64,000 nucleotides of DNA from positions 682,001 through 746,000 of the forward strand of contig NZ_JBNPXH010000001.1 of assembly GCF_050433395.1 (NCBI RefSeq), written 5' to 3'. How positions within the stretch are numbered: the stretch's first letter is position 1; every line of letters begins with the position of its first letter. Positions 1 through 7,860 of the stretch are shown here, piece after piece. Below the pieces are notes generated by a model that ran no database searches, was not told the DNA's origin, and saw only the letters and a program-made list of their open reading frames with translations. The position numbers and the translations under genes were made by a program. Origin of the DNA: Mobilitalea torta. Lineage in GTDB: Bacteria > Bacillota > Clostridia > Lachnospirales > Lachnospiraceae.

Positions 1-227
1 GTGCGGAGGAGACAGGGGATACCTTCCTGGATTTCGAAGGCTGGGGGAAGGGCTGCATCTTTGTGAATGGCTTCAACATCGGCCGCTTTTGGGAGATCGG
101 ACCCCAGAAACGTTTATATATTCCCGCCCCTCTTTTAAAGCAGGGGGAGAATGAAATCATTATATTCGAGACGGAGGGAAAAGTATGCGACCGCTTTACC
201 TTACGCGATGAGCCGGATATCGGCTAG
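1..227 (+). CDS. C-terminal end of a GH35-type beta-galactosidase (5' truncated by window)
   Basis: The reading frame that begins at base 3 is open from the window edge to a TAG at 225-227, giving 74 residues. They include GKGCIFVNGFNIGRFW, then GPQKRLYIPAPLLK and a GENEIIIFE segment. This succession of a VNG-x-N-I-G-R-(F/Y)-W strand, a GPQ-x-x-LY-(I/V)-P strand and a LLK-x-G-x-N-E-I strand is typical of the last jelly-roll domain of GH35 beta-galactosidases, which remove terminal galactose from oligosaccharides. The catalytic domain lies outside the window, so substrate cannot be judged. A galactosidase here would suit the galactan-related island at 8-18 kb, but that is inference. Confidence 0.75.
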   Translation, partial: AEETGDTFLDFEGWGKGCIFVNGFNIGRFWEIGPQKRLYIPAPLLKQGENEIIIFETEGKVCDRFTLRDEPDIG

Positions 228-374
228 AATGACCGATGGAAGAAGCCGGAGAACGGAAGGAACCGAAGAATTGAAGAACGATAGAAGAAGAGATAGAAGA
301 AGTGACAGAAGAAGAGGCAGGAGAAACAGCAGCAGAGACGTCTGCTGCATAGCGGAAGACGGGGGACGGAAATA
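228..374. other. Purine-rich spacer with a short hairpin
   Basis: This gap is strongly purine-biased, with repeated AGAAGA/GATAGAAG words. It contains one compact hairpin with an 8-bp stem (329-336 with 341-348) and a GACG loop. There is no T-tract after it, so it is not an obvious terminator. A ribosome-binding site (GGGGGACGG) for the next gene closes the gap. A 74-codon overlapping frame here is extremely arginine-rich and is probably a by-product of the purine bias. Confidence 0.4.
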
Positions 375-1094
375 ATGGAGCTATGGACGGGCTTTGCAGT
401 TATCTGCGCCTATGTGATCAAAGGATTGTGCGGCTTTGCCAATACCCTGGTGCTGAGTACAATGCTAAGCTTTGGGACCAGTAATATCAACATTACCCCC
501 GTTGAGCTGCTGGTGGGTTATCCCTCGAATATTATTGTTTCTTGGAAGGAAAGGAAATCGTTAAACTGGAAGATATGGCTTCCCCTTGTAATTCTTGTGA
601 TTGCAGGGAGTATTCCGGGAGCCGTTATCTTGAAGTCCGGCAATGTAACGGTGATTAAGATAATATTTGGCTTTGTGGTAGCGGGGATCGGGCTGGAGCT
701 GTTTCTCCGGGAGAGGCAGAACAGGAGGAAGAAATATTCCTCCGCTGTCATGCTGTCCATTGGTCTGCTATCAGGGCTGCTCTGCGGTCTATTCGGTATT
801 GGAGCCCTGCTTGCCGCATATATGGGGCAGAAGACGGAGAGTAGTAAAGAGTTCCGAGGAAATCTGTGCATCGTTTTCCTGGCGGAGAATACCTTCCGTA
901 TCATCCTGTATAGTGTTACCGGAATACTGACAGCGCAGATGTACAAACGCGCGTTGCTGCTGATACCCCTTATGATTCTGGGATTACTGGCTGGAATAGG
1001 GCTGTCCAAGGTGCTGGATGAGAAGAAAATTAAGACGGGAGTAATCATACTGTTGATTTTATCCGGTCTCTCTCTGATCATTACTAATTTTTAA
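375..1094 (+). CDS. TSUP (TauE/SafE-type) membrane transporter
   Basis: A 239-residue hydrophobic protein with about seven to eight predicted membrane segments arranged as two similar halves. The first half has the IKGLCGFANTLV segment and the second has LSGLLCGLFGIGALLAAY. Gly-rich paired segments of this kind mark the sulfite exporter TauE/SafE (TSUP, formerly DUF81) permease family, whose members move small sulfur- or carbon-containing anions; the substrate cannot be read from the sequence. The length is normal for the family. A good Shine-Dalgarno sequence lies about 8 bases before the ATG. It stands alone and is closed by the terminator at 1160-1206. Confidence 0.8.
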   Translation: MELWTGFAVICAYVIKGLCGFANTLVLSTMLSFGTSNINITPVELLVGYPSNIIVSWKERKSLNWKIWLPLVILVIAGSIPGAVILKSGNVTVIKIIFGFVVAGIGLELFLRERQNRRKKYSSAVMLSIGLLSGLLCGLFGIGALLAAYMGQKTESSKEFRGNLCIVFLAENTFRIILYSVTGILTAQMYKRALLLIPLMILGLLAGIGLSKVLDEKKIKTGVIILLILSGLSLIITNF

Positions 1095-1159
1095 GGATAC
1101 CGATCTGTAAAAATGTATGGGTGTACCAGGAACTCTATTATGATATAGAAAAAAGATAT

Positions 1160-1206
1160 GTCCTACTGCCGACGGGTTTAATCAAGAAGGCAGCAGGACT
1201 TTTTAT
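1160..1206. terminator. Bidirectional intrinsic terminator
   Basis: An 11-bp inverted repeat (1160-1170 with 1189-1199, one mismatch) is followed by TTTTTAT on the plus strand. It is preceded by an A-run at 1150-1155, which is a U-run on the minus strand. It can therefore end both the TSUP transcript from the left and the small-peptide operon coming from the right. Confidence 0.7.
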
Positions 1207-1252
1207 ATACATTGAAGATCATGAAAACAATCTGGCAATCAAATGCTTTGCT

Positions 1253-1504
1253 TTAAGGGCAAAGGATCCATTCTCCGATCCATTCCTGCGTAGAATAATT
1301 ATACAGACGCTTGTATATATTACCATTTTCCGATTTGTATCTCCAGTCAATGATATCGGAGTAAGGTGTTACACTAACAGTAGATTCGATTGATGCAAGG
1401 CTTCCATTCAGTGCACTTGTAGCGAGCGCATTGGTTGGCTGTAGGCTTGTGTAAATACATAATGTGATGATGAGGGGTGAAAACTTCTTACCTATTTTTT
1501 TCAT
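1253..1504 (-). CDS. Small secreted peptide with a C-terminal WRYK...WIGEW module
   Basis: An 83-residue protein with a clear Sec signal: MKKIGKK, then a hydrophobic stretch, then a likely cut near NALA (residue 28). The mature part of about 55 residues ends in the aromatic module WRYKSENGNIYKRLYNYS followed by WIGEW. I know similar tails from small exported proteins of Firmicutes, but no function is established. The ATG lies inside the last codons of the M56 protease gene (17-base overlap), so the two are probably translationally coupled and regulated together by the BlaI homologue. It might be a substrate, partner or sensed ligand of the protease; that is inference. Confidence 0.65.
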   Translation of the reverse strand: MKKIGKKFSPLIITLCIYTSLQPTNALATSALNGSLASIESTVSVTPYSDIIDWRYKSENGNIYKRLYNYSTQEWIGEWILCP

Positions 1505-2648
1505 TTATTGGTACCTCCTGGATATTTTGATATATGGGTAAATCTATAAATGAGTCAATATCATGAATGGTACCAAAATATTCATCGTTTAGATAAACAT
1601 CATAGCCGCCATTCGAATTAAGAACTAAATATGAATTTTTGCTGGTTAAGTCAAATGTATCAGCTGCATCTTCGGGATTAATTGCATATGGTTCAAAAAT
1701 AAAAAAACAAGAAAAAAACACCAATAATAATGTGGGTATGACAAATAAAAGAACACTTCTTATTCTTGACTTTATCTTTAACTCATAATTATTCAAAACC
1801 ATATAAAACCTTTGTGCAAGGATGGAGTTCTGTTCACTGCTGAATGTCATTGCCAATTCATCTACTTGACACACACAATTCTTTGCTATCTTCAGGAGAC
1901 ATTCCAGATATTCAATTCGGCTACTTTCATCCATTGTCTTGGTTACGATAAGATCCACTTGCATTTCAAGCGTCTTGTCCATCTGCTTTTTCAAAAGATA
2001 AACAAGCGGATTCCACCAATAGAGGACATAAAGGAATTGGCAAATGGCTTTATTCCATAAGTGACCATGAAAGTAATGGGCAATTTCATGGCTTAATATA
2101 TAATACCATTCCCTTTCCGTAAGATATATGCCAGGCACAACAATACATGGATTGTAAAATCCAAATATTATTGGGGTGGTTATTTTATCTGTCTGGATAA
2201 TTCGAAGGGATACGAATTTGTTGTATTTTTTAAGGATGTTATGTAAAATATTGTTGATCGATTGGTCCTCTAAAACAGGGAAATTAAGAATCATTTTTTT
2301 AAAATGCCAGTAAGAGTAAACTGCTTTACACAAATTAAATAATACACCGATACCCCATACAGAATATAAAATATAAAGAAGACTAATCTGATAATTCTGG
2401 AATATAGTAATTGGTTTTTTAACAAATTGAGTGATCTCTGGAAGTATATGCCTTGACAATATATTGGTGGAAAATGAAAATTCAAAAGGAAGAAGTAATC
2501 GTAACATAATTATAATGATGCAGAAAAATATGGTACTAACTCCAACCAATCTAATTTGATGGCTACTCCTTAAAAAAAATAAGATAAAAAATATTAGTAA
2601 ACTGCTAAAAAAGAAATTTGATAATAAAGCAGTGAATGAAAAGATCAA
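1488..2648 (-). CDS. BlaR1/MecR1-type M56 membrane metalloprotease sensor
   Basis: A 386-residue integral membrane protein. It has hydrophobic segments around residues 4-28, 36-54 and 88-112, then a cytoplasmic peptidase domain with the zinc motif HEIAH (187-191), then a last membrane segment near residue 310. In BlaR1/MecR1, an outside signal activates the protease, which leads to cleavage of the BlaI-type repressor. Here the part after the last membrane span is only about 70 residues and contains no penicillin-binding domain, so it is unlikely to sense beta-lactams in the classical way. The gene follows the BlaI homologue by one base and overlaps the small secreted peptide gene. Confidence 0.85.
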   Translation of the reverse strand: MIFSFTALLSNFFFSSLLIFFILFFLRSSHQIRLVGVSTIFFCIIIIMLRLLLPFEFSFSTNILSRHILPEITQFVKKPITIFQNYQISLLYILYSVWGIGVLFNLCKAVYSYWHFKKMILNFPVLEDQSINNILHNILKKYNKFVSLRIIQTDKITTPIIFGFYNPCIVVPGIYLTEREWYYILSHEIAHYFHGHLWNKAICQFLYVLYWWNPLVYLLKKQMDKTLEMQVDLIVTKTMDESSRIEYLECLLKIAKNCVCQVDELAMTFSSEQNSILAQRFYMVLNNYELKIKSRIRSVLLFVIPTLLLVFFSCFFIFEPYAINPEDAADTFDLTSKNSYLVLNSNGGYDVYLNDEYFGTIHDIDSFIDLPIYQNIQEVPINEKNR

Positions 2649-2649
2649 C

Positions 2650-3066
2650 CTAATTCCTCCTATCTTTTAACTGCTTCTTTCGCTCTTGTAGCATTTCTTC
2701 CAGTTGTTCTATAATAACCTCTTCATTTTTCTCATATTCAAGCAGTGTAGCAACGATGCTAGGTGTGGAAATGCTTTTATCTAAATCTTTGATTTGCTTT
2801 ACAATCCCTTGCATTGAGAAGTCATGAAAACTTATGGTGGGTCGATAACTGCGTGAAAGAACTGTCCTACTATAAACGATTTCTGCAACCTCAATAAGTT
2901 TTTTACATAATAATTTCCTTAAGACAGCCTGTATTGTGTTAAGGCTTATGGAGTTGTCCAGTTTGTGTATATCAGAAGCTACCAATGGCTTACCAGCCGA
3001 CCATAGGATGTTCAAGATATCAATTTCTCTTTCGGTTAATTTGAATTCGTTATTTTGTTTGGACAT
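2650..3066 (-). CDS. BlaI/MecI-family transcriptional repressor
   Basis: A 138-residue protein with the winged-helix pattern of BlaI/MecI. The N-terminal LTEREIDILNILWSAGKP helix is followed by a recognition region (SLNTIQAVLRKL) and a C-terminal dimerisation helix rich in E/K (LEEMLQERKKQ). Such proteins repress their own operon and are cleaved when the partner M56 protease is activated. It is first in the operon repressor-M56 protease-small secreted peptide. A GGAGG site lies before the ATG and a near-consensus promoter at 3098-3126. Confidence 0.9.
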   Translation of the reverse strand: MSKQNNEFKLTEREIDILNILWSAGKPLVASDIHKLDNSISLNTIQAVLRKLLCKKLIEVAEIVYSRTVLSRSYRPTISFHDFSMQGIVKQIKDLDKSISTPSIVATLLEYEKNEEVIIEQLEEMLQERKKQLKDRRN

Positions 3067-3381
3067 ACAAGGCCTCCATTATTTAGTATATGCCAACATG
3101 ATACACCATGTGAATTACTGTGTCAATTATAATTATGATTTTTGCGATAAGATATTATGATTTATAATAAAAAAGTAAATAATATATAAACATATTATTG
3201 ACAAAATCATACATTATATGTTTTGATAATATTGTATTTAAAATAATGTATTAATAATTTAATAACGATTATTGAAAGAAATAAAGGAGATGGTTCTATG
3301 ATTGTATAAAAGATTATATGGTATTCGAAGAAATATAAGGTCTGTTTCCTAATGATTGATTAACAAGGAGGGAATTTATTG
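3067..3381. other. AT-rich divergent intergenic region
   Basis: About 315 bases separate the blaI-like gene from the exported-protein gene at 3382. The left end holds the minus-strand promoter described separately. The middle (3130-3300) is very AT-rich with no convincing ORF. The right end holds the AAGGAGG ribosome-binding site (3365-3371) for the plus-strand gene. The repressor may control both directions. Confidence 0.5.
3098..3126 (-). promoter_or_regulatory. Promoter of the blaI-like operon with possible operator
   Basis: On the minus strand a perfect -35 box TTGACA (3121-3126) is 17 bases from a -10 box TATCAT (3098-3103). An imperfect dyad with ACAC (3103-3106) and GTGT (3120-3123) sits between the boxes. 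BlaI-type operators are ACA/TGT dyads that overlap promoters, so autoregulation here is plausible but unproven. Confidence 0.6.
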
Positions 3382-4086
3382 ATGAAAATCGTGAAGAAGT
3401 TATTAGCATTTTTGGTTGCAGTGGTATTGATATTTACTATTCCTGGGACCGCCATGGCAGCTACTACAGGTGAGTCTTTGCCAATCACCATGGGTAAGTC
3501 TTCCTTAGCAGTTTATAGTTACGAAGAGCTTGCTACTTTTCCTAAGGATAAGGCGTACACATATGAAGAGATTTTGGCAGACATGCAAAGAAGTGGCTCA
3601 TCGCAAGAAGAGATCAGTAACTTCGTGGCATCTCACACGGAAAATCAGGCAAAGGTTGCATCTACCGTAGAAATACGCTATGGTCAGTTTAGAATGGACA
3701 CATATACAGTCGTCCATACGACGATGTTGGGATTGGTTTTGCATGTACATACCTTCCAACCTATGTTTGTGGTTGGATTAGAATACATAAATAACTCATA
3801 TTCTCCAAACAGGATAGTATCTTTAGAAAATGCTCACATATACACAGGAGATGGGGACCCATGTATATTTGGTGGCTCAATTTTTTACAGACTGGAGGCG
3901 GGTAATAGGTTTTACTACAATGTTTATGGAGATACTTATGAAACTGGAACAACCACCTACTCGGCAGGGCTCAAGGTAGGGCTGGGAGAGGGTTCAACTG
4001 CTACGTTTGGAGTAACTTATTCTAACAATTATATTGCTAATATTGATTTTGATGGTCGCTATATATCAGCAGGGTTATCAGAATAA
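3382..4086 (+). CDS. Secreted protein of unknown function
   Basis: A 234-residue protein with a textbook signal peptide: KIVKK, a hydrophobic core, and a likely cut after AMA near residue 26. The mature part starts with a helical, charged region (EELATFPKDKAYTYEEILADMQ) and continues as a glycine/aromatic-rich, probably beta-strand domain (YNVYGDTYETGTTTYSAGLKVGLGEGSTATFGVTY, residues about 180-215). I do not recognise the family. The ATG at 3382 is chosen over the adjacent TTG because AAGGAGG is 10 bases upstream. It is divergent from the BlaI/M56 operon, suggesting it may belong to the same regulon. Confidence 0.75.
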   Translation: MKIVKKLLAFLVAVVLIFTIPGTAMAATTGESLPITMGKSSLAVYSYEELATFPKDKAYTYEEILADMQRSGSSQEEISNFVASHTENQAKVASTVEIRYGQFRMDTYTVVHTTMLGLVLHVHTFQPMFVVGLEYINNSYSPNRIVSLENAHIYTGDGDPCIFGGSIFYRLEAGNRFYYNVYGDTYETGTTTYSAGLKVGLGEGSTATFGVTYSNNYIANIDFDGRYISAGLSE

Positions 4087-4100
4087 GTGAAATATCTATG

Positions 4101-4160
4101 AATGGTATGTCAAGAGCACATAGGAGAGTTTCACGCACTTGACATACCATTTTATTATTT
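4101..4160 (+). terminator. Terminator after the secreted-protein gene
   Basis: A 14-bp perfect inverted repeat (4101-4114 with 4138-4151) with a 23-base loop is followed by TTTATTATTT. It lies 15 bases after the stop codon of the secreted-protein gene. Confidence 0.7.
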
Positions 4161-4202
4161 AGGGGTGAATTGAATAAAGATTTTTGAAAAGGGGGTACGA
4201 TT

Positions 4203-4568
4203 GTGACTACTACGGTAACGACATATAATAGTGCTATGGAGTTAGTCTTAATCTTAGGTCAATGTACTGTATATCTTTACCCTGGAGTTATAACATATAG
4301 TATTCATAGTTTTTTTACCGTACGGGATGCTAATAGGTATAAAATATCAATAGTAAAATGTATCGTAATTAGTTTCTTATATTTGCAATTCTATATTAGA
4401 ATATTTAAACAACAACCAATCAATTTTTCTTTGTCACAGCATATCATCTTGGTAATCACATCTATTGTTCTACCGATAGGATGGTGTTGTCTTCGAAAAA
4501 TGAAATGGGTTGAATATATTAGAAAAAGTATTGGTGAACCAGAGGATACTAAAAACACTGGAGAATAA
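4203..4568 (+). CDS. Small membrane protein of unknown function
   Basis: A 121-residue protein that begins with GTG after an AAAAGGGGG ribosome-binding site. It has three predicted membrane segments (about residues 12-35, 48-66 and 78-96) and a short charged C-terminal tail (KSIGEPEDTKN). The first segment plus the HSFFTVRDANRYK loop recalls the N-terminus of DUF6338-type membrane proteins, but I would not assign it. Low G+C like its left neighbours (1.2-4.6 kb) suggests that this block arrived together. Confidence 0.6.
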   Translation: MTTTVTTYNSAMELVLILGQCTVYLYPGVITYSIHSFFTVRDANRYKISIVKCIVISFLYLQFYIRIFKQQPINFSLSQHIILVITSIVLPIGWCCLRKMKWVEYIRKSIGEPEDTKNTGE

Positions 4569-4650
4569 GTGTTGCTAAAGTTTGAGATTTATTCGGTGCA
4601 TTTTTTATCATTATCCGGCAAAATAAATAATACCAATCACGGTAAGATTG

Positions 4651-4659
4651 TGGTATACT
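4651..4659 (+). promoter_or_regulatory. Extended -10 promoter before the CD3324-family gene
   Basis: TGG followed by TATACT makes an extended -10 element; no good -35 box is visible. Ten bases after it lies an inverted repeat TCAGGA (4670-4675) / TCCTGA (4684-4689) at the expected transcript start, a possible operator. Confidence 0.4.
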
Positions 4660-4722
4660 ATAAGCGCGGTCAGGATATCGAGCTCCTGATTAGCTATCAT
4701 ATTTTAAGGAGGTGGGCTTGAC

Positions 4723-4881
4723 ATGAAAAGCTTAAACATCGGTAAGAATTGTATTAGCTTCATGGAGGGATCATTATTTGAATTACAAAAAAGGTGCGGA
4801 TGTATTGCCGGCCCGCCTGTTAAAAGAGATTCAGGAATATGTGGAGGGAAGTCTGGTTTATATTCCGAAGAAGAGCGGTAA
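4723..4881 (+). CDS. Possible 52-residue leader ORF overlapping the CD3324-family gene
   Basis: An ATG at 4723 follows a near-perfect Shine-Dalgarno (AAGGAGGTG, 4706-4714). It opens a 52-codon frame beginning MKSLNIGKNCISFMEGSLFE and stopping at 4879-4881. The last two thirds overlap the regulator gene at 4778 in another frame. The ribosome-binding site is stronger than that of the regulator, so translation of this frame may control re-initiation at the TTG at 4778. It may equally be a chance ORF; the peptide matches nothing I know. Confidence 0.3.
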   Translation: MKSLNIGKNCISFMEGSLFELQKRCGCIAGPPVKRDSGICGGKSGLYSEEER

Positions 4882-5047
4882 AGCAGGCTGGGGCTGTGTC
4901 AGTGGTGCCAGAGAAGCCATTGACAGAAGAAACAGGAAAATCATGAATTTATTTGACCAGGGTGAAACGATAGAGGCCCTGGCAGACCGGTTCCATCTGG
5001 GTGAGGATGCGATTAAGAAGATCGTGTATGGGAAAAAACTGATATAA
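4778..5047 (+). CDS. CD3324-family HTH protein
   Basis: An 89-residue basic protein. The N-terminus MNYKKGADVLPARLLKEIQ and the middle segment YIPKKSGKAGWG, SGAREAIDRRN are characteristic of the CD3324 family widespread in Clostridia. It is followed by a C-terminal helix-turn-helix (ETIEALADRFHLGEDAIKKIV) similar to Mor/sigma-70 region 4 folds. Function is unknown; DNA binding is likely. It starts with TTG, 9 bases after GGAGGG. The terminator at 5186-5211 follows after a stretch with a possible tiny ORF. Confidence 0.7.
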   Translation: MNYKKGADVLPARLLKEIQEYVEGSLVYIPKKSGKAGWGCVSGAREAIDRRNRKIMNLFDQGETIEALADRFHLGEDAIKKIVYGKKLI

Positions 5048-5153
5048 GTGTTTTCTGCCTATTCATTTACGACGGATTATGGGATAATACAAGTGACCGG
5101 TCAATTTCAATAGAAAGGGGATGGTTATTTTGATCAAAAGCATAGAGGTGTTT

Positions 5154-5177
5154 AAACTTTAATTTTTATTAAAGTTT
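5154..5177. repeat. Perfect AT-rich inverted repeat
   Basis: A 10-bp perfect inverted repeat (5154-5163 with 5168-5177) with a TTTT loop. It starts within the last codons of a possible 10-codon ORF (TTG at about 5130, stop TAA near 5160) that has its own AAAGGGG ribosome-binding site. This looks like a small operator or attenuator-type site rather than a terminator. Confidence 0.35.
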
Positions 5178-5185
5178 ACTCTGTG

Positions 5186-5211
5186 GGAGGCGTCGCAAGA
5201 CGCCTCCTTTT
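5186..5211 (+). terminator. Intrinsic terminator with GCAA tetraloop
   Basis: A 9-bp GC-rich stem (5186-5194 with 5199-5207) is capped by a stable GCAA tetraloop and followed by TTTT. It ends transcription from the CD3324-family region. Confidence 0.75.
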
Positions 5212-5305
5212 GAATTATCCGGAATTATTTAAGCAGTATTTTGAAGATAAGGAACAGGTTCTGCCGTTAAATATTGATGGTGAACAGAAGAGAAAGCTGT
5301 TATAA
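5210..5305 (+). pseudogene. Possible C-terminal gene remnant
   Basis: An open stretch encodes LNYPELFKQYFEDKEQVLPL and then NIDGEQKRKLL before TAA. The composition is protein-like (mixed charged and hydrophobic, no low complexity), but there is no start codon with a ribosome-binding site and the terminator overlaps its beginning. It may be the end of a gene whose front was deleted. I cannot name the family. Confidence 0.2.
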
Positions 5306-5306
5306 T
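5298..5306 (+). promoter_or_regulatory. Extended -10 promoter for uppP
   Basis: TGT followed by a perfect TATAAT box lies 50 bases before the uppP start codon. No good -35 hexamer is present, as is usual with extended -10 promoters. Confidence 0.45.
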
Positions 5307-5356
5307 ATTAGTGACTGCATGAAAAAAATCAAGGAAAGGCATGGGAGACGAAGAAT

Positions 5357-6175
5357 ATGTTAATCGAGTTGTTAAAGGTAATTGTGCTGGGAATTATTGA
5401 AGGGGTTACGGAATGGCTGCCAATCAGCAGTACCGGGCATATGATTTTGGCGGAGGAGCTGATCGAGCTGAAGCAGTCCGATCAATTCATGGAAATGTTT
5501 CGTGTGGTGATTCAGCTTGGGGCGATTATGGCGGTAGTACTGCTGTATTTTCGTAAACTGAATCCTTTTGCTCTGAGTAAATCGAAGGAAGAGAAGGCAT
5601 TTACCTGGGAGATCTGGTTCAAGGTCCTGGTGGGATGCATCCCTGCGGGTGTTCTTGGAGTGCTGTTTGATGACTGGTTTGACGAGCATTTTTATAATTA
5701 CCCCACGGTGGCGGTTACCTTGATTGTATACGGTATTCTCTTTATTGTTATCGAGAACCGCAATAAAGGGAAGGAGCCTCGGATACGGAAGTTTAATGAG
5801 CTGACCTACCGCACGGCGCTGCTCATCGGCATCTTCCAGATATTGTCCATCATTCCGGGAACCTCCCGCTCCGGCTCAACCATCCTTGGAGCAATCCTCC
5901 TGGGAACCTCGCGGCTCGTAGCGGCGGAATATTCCTTCTTCTTATCTATTCCGGTTATGTTCGGAGCGAGTTTTCTAAAGATCGTGAAATTCGGCTTTCA
6001 CTTTACGGGGCAGGAGCTGGCGGTTCTGGCCGTCGGTATGCTGACGGCATTTATCGTATCCGTACTGGCGATTCGATTCCTTATGGGCTTTATTAAGAAC
6101 AATGATTTCAAGGCCTTCGGCTGGTACCGGATTGCATTGGGGGCTGTTGTACTGGCTTACTTCCTGCTTACATAG
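5357..6175 (+). CDS. uppP: Undecaprenyl-diphosphatase (UppP/BacA)
   Basis: A 272-residue polytopic membrane enzyme that dephosphorylates undecaprenyl pyrophosphate to recycle the lipid carrier for peptidoglycan and other wall polymers. It can also give bacitracin resistance when overproduced. Both signature motifs are intact: EGVTEWLPISSTGH (15-28) with the catalytic glutamates, and PGTSRSGST (167-175), the phosphate-binding loop. Its length is typical of the family. It has its own promoter and terminator, so it is a single-gene unit. Confidence 0.97.
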   Translation: MLIELLKVIVLGIIEGVTEWLPISSTGHMILAEELIELKQSDQFMEMFRVVIQLGAIMAVVLLYFRKLNPFALSKSKEEKAFTWEIWFKVLVGCIPAGVLGVLFDDWFDEHFYNYPTVAVTLIVYGILFIVIENRNKGKEPRIRKFNELTYRTALLIGIFQILSIIPGTSRSGSTILGAILLGTSRLVAAEYSFFLSIPVMFGASFLKIVKFGFHFTGQELAVLAVGMLTAFIVSVLAIRFLMGFIKNNDFKAFGWYRIALGAVVLAYFLLT

Positions 6176-6219
6176 CAAAAGGAGGCGGATACGGGTCGTT
6201 TCTACGCTGTGACAGGCAT

Positions 6220-6294
6220 ATACTGCGGCATTTTACGGGAGGAATCGCAAAGGAATTGATGGCAATCCTCCGGTGAAATGCCGCAGTATTTTTA
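6220..6294 (+). terminator. Terminator after uppP
   Basis: A 14-bp stem (left arm from 6220, right arm 6276-6289) is followed by TTTTTA. A smaller inner pairing (GGGAGGAT with ATCCTCC) extends the structure. Confidence 0.8.
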
Positions 6295-6429
6295 TACCGG
6301 AATTTGAAATGAATGGACGATGAATTCTCTCTTGCTTTTTTGTGCAGGCAGGGCTACAATAATGGAATTACGGATATCGTTTTGAGTCGTGATATTAATA
6401 GAATCAACAGAAAAGAGGAATTAGGAATT

Positions 6430-7800
6430 ATGGCGCACAATCGAGAAGGCGGCAACAGTATTACGGAAGGAGTGATCTGGAAGCAGTTAATGATCTTTTT
6501 CTTTCCGTTGCTGTTTGGCACCTTTTTTCAGCAGCTTTATAACACGGCAGATGCGGTTGTAGTAGGAAGATTTGTAGGAAAGGAAGCCCTGTCCGCAGTC
6601 GGCGGGACAACGGGTACCATAATCAATGTATATGTGGGTTTTTTTATTGGTATTTCCGCCGGTGCAACCGTTACTATATCTCAATATTATGGGGGACGGT
6701 ATCGGGAAGAAGTAAGCAAAGCGGTACATACAGCGATAGCAATGGCTATTGCAGGGGGGATTCTTATCATGGTGCTGGGGCTTCTCAGCGCTCCCGCAAC
6801 GCTGCGTCTTATGGGCACTCCGGAAGAGATCATTCCCCAGTCACTTGTCTACCTGCGAATCTATTTTGCCGGTATGGTGGCCAATCTGGTCTATAATGTG
6901 GGAGCCGGTATACTGAGGGCAATCGGTGATTCCAGGAGGCCGTTGTATTTTTTAATGGTCAGCTGCGTAGTTAATATTGTATTGGATTTGATCTTTGTTC
7001 TTGCGTTTCATTGGGATGTAATGGGAGTGGCGCTGGCAACGGTTGTCTCCCAGATTTGCAGCGCGGTCCTGGTGTGTGTTGTTTTGATGCGGACGCAGGA
7101 ATGCTATCAGCTGCGCCTGAAGGAAATCCGTTTCCATAAGGAAATGCTGCAGAAGATTATCCGGATCGGTCTTCCGGCTGCGTTTCAGTCCCTGATGTAC
7201 TCTTCTTCCAATGTGGTTGTTCAGACGAATATGAACCGCTTCGGCACGGATACCCTTGCGGCCTGGACTGCCTACAGCAAGATTGACGGTATATTCTGGA
7301 TGACCATGAATGCCTTTGGCATTTCTATCACTACCTTCGCGGGGCAGAATTACGGAGCGGGCAAATATGACCGTGTACGGAGAGGAACCCAGGTCTGCCT
7401 TAGAATTGCACTGTCTGCGGCGGTTGGTCTAAGCGTGGTAATCTATTTTGGAGGGCCGTATATTTACCGGCTGTTTGCGACAGATGTCCGGGTGCTGGAG
7501 ATAGGAATGGAGATCCTTCGTTTTATGGTTCCTACCTTCTGGACCTATGTATTCATTGAAATATTCTCCGGTTCCCTGAGGGGGATGGGGAATTCCTTCG
7601 TTCCGATGCTCCTCACCAGCCTTGGAGTATGTGCCCTGCGTGTATTATGGCTGCTGGTTGTAGTGCCCTTCTGGCCGGATGTGAAGACGGTGGTCTTCAG
7701 CTATCCGCTGACCTGGGCTGTGACCTCGTTTCTCTTTATCTTATATTACCGGTATTATACGAAGAGACGGCTGCCTGGCATGCCGGAGAAGATAGGGTGA
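6430..7800 (+). CDS. MATE-family multidrug/sodium antiporter
   Basis: A 456-residue protein with about twelve membrane segments in two homologous halves, the MATE architecture. The N-terminal region WKQLMIFFFPLLFGTFFQQLYNTADAVVVGRFVG and the second-half segment GLPAAFQSLMYSSSNVVVQTNMNRFG are typical of MATE pumps, which expel cationic compounds in exchange for Na+ or H+. The upstream in-frame start at 6313 would add 39 residues unlike any MATE N-terminus; the ATG at 6430 with a GAGGA site is preferred. Substrate is unknown. It stands alone. Confidence 0.92.
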   Translation: MAHNREGGNSITEGVIWKQLMIFFFPLLFGTFFQQLYNTADAVVVGRFVGKEALSAVGGTTGTIINVYVGFFIGISAGATVTISQYYGGRYREEVSKAVHTAIAMAIAGGILIMVLGLLSAPATLRLMGTPEEIIPQSLVYLRIYFAGMVANLVYNVGAGILRAIGDSRRPLYFLMVSCVVNIVLDLIFVLAFHWDVMGVALATVVSQICSAVLVCVVLMRTQECYQLRLKEIRFHKEMLQKIIRIGLPAAFQSLMYSSSNVVVQTNMNRFGTDTLAAWTAYSKIDGIFWMTMNAFGISITTFAGQNYGAGKYDRVRRGTQVCLRIALSAAVGLSVVIYFGGPYIYRLFATDVRVLEIGMEILRFMVPTFWTYVFIEIFSGSLRGMGNSFVPMLLTSLGVCALRVLWLLVVVPFWPDVKTVVFSYPLTWAVTSFLFILYYRYYTKRRLPGMPEKIG

Positions 7801-7860
7801 TGGCAGGTATTGGATTGGAAGTGCTGTGAAATAAATTAACCGAAAAGCATTACGCAAAAT

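Noticed and set aside
151..375. 74-codon arginine-rich ORF on the plus strand
   Set aside because: It overlaps the end of the GH35-type gene in another frame and its composition follows from the purine-rich DNA; no family resemblance.
1121..1393. 90-codon ORF on the plus strand
   Set aside because: It runs over the bidirectional terminator and is antisense to the better supported small secreted peptide.
4203..4568. Toxin or holin identity for the small membrane protein
   Set aside because: Three membrane spans and size alone are not enough; no partner gene or lysis genes are nearby.
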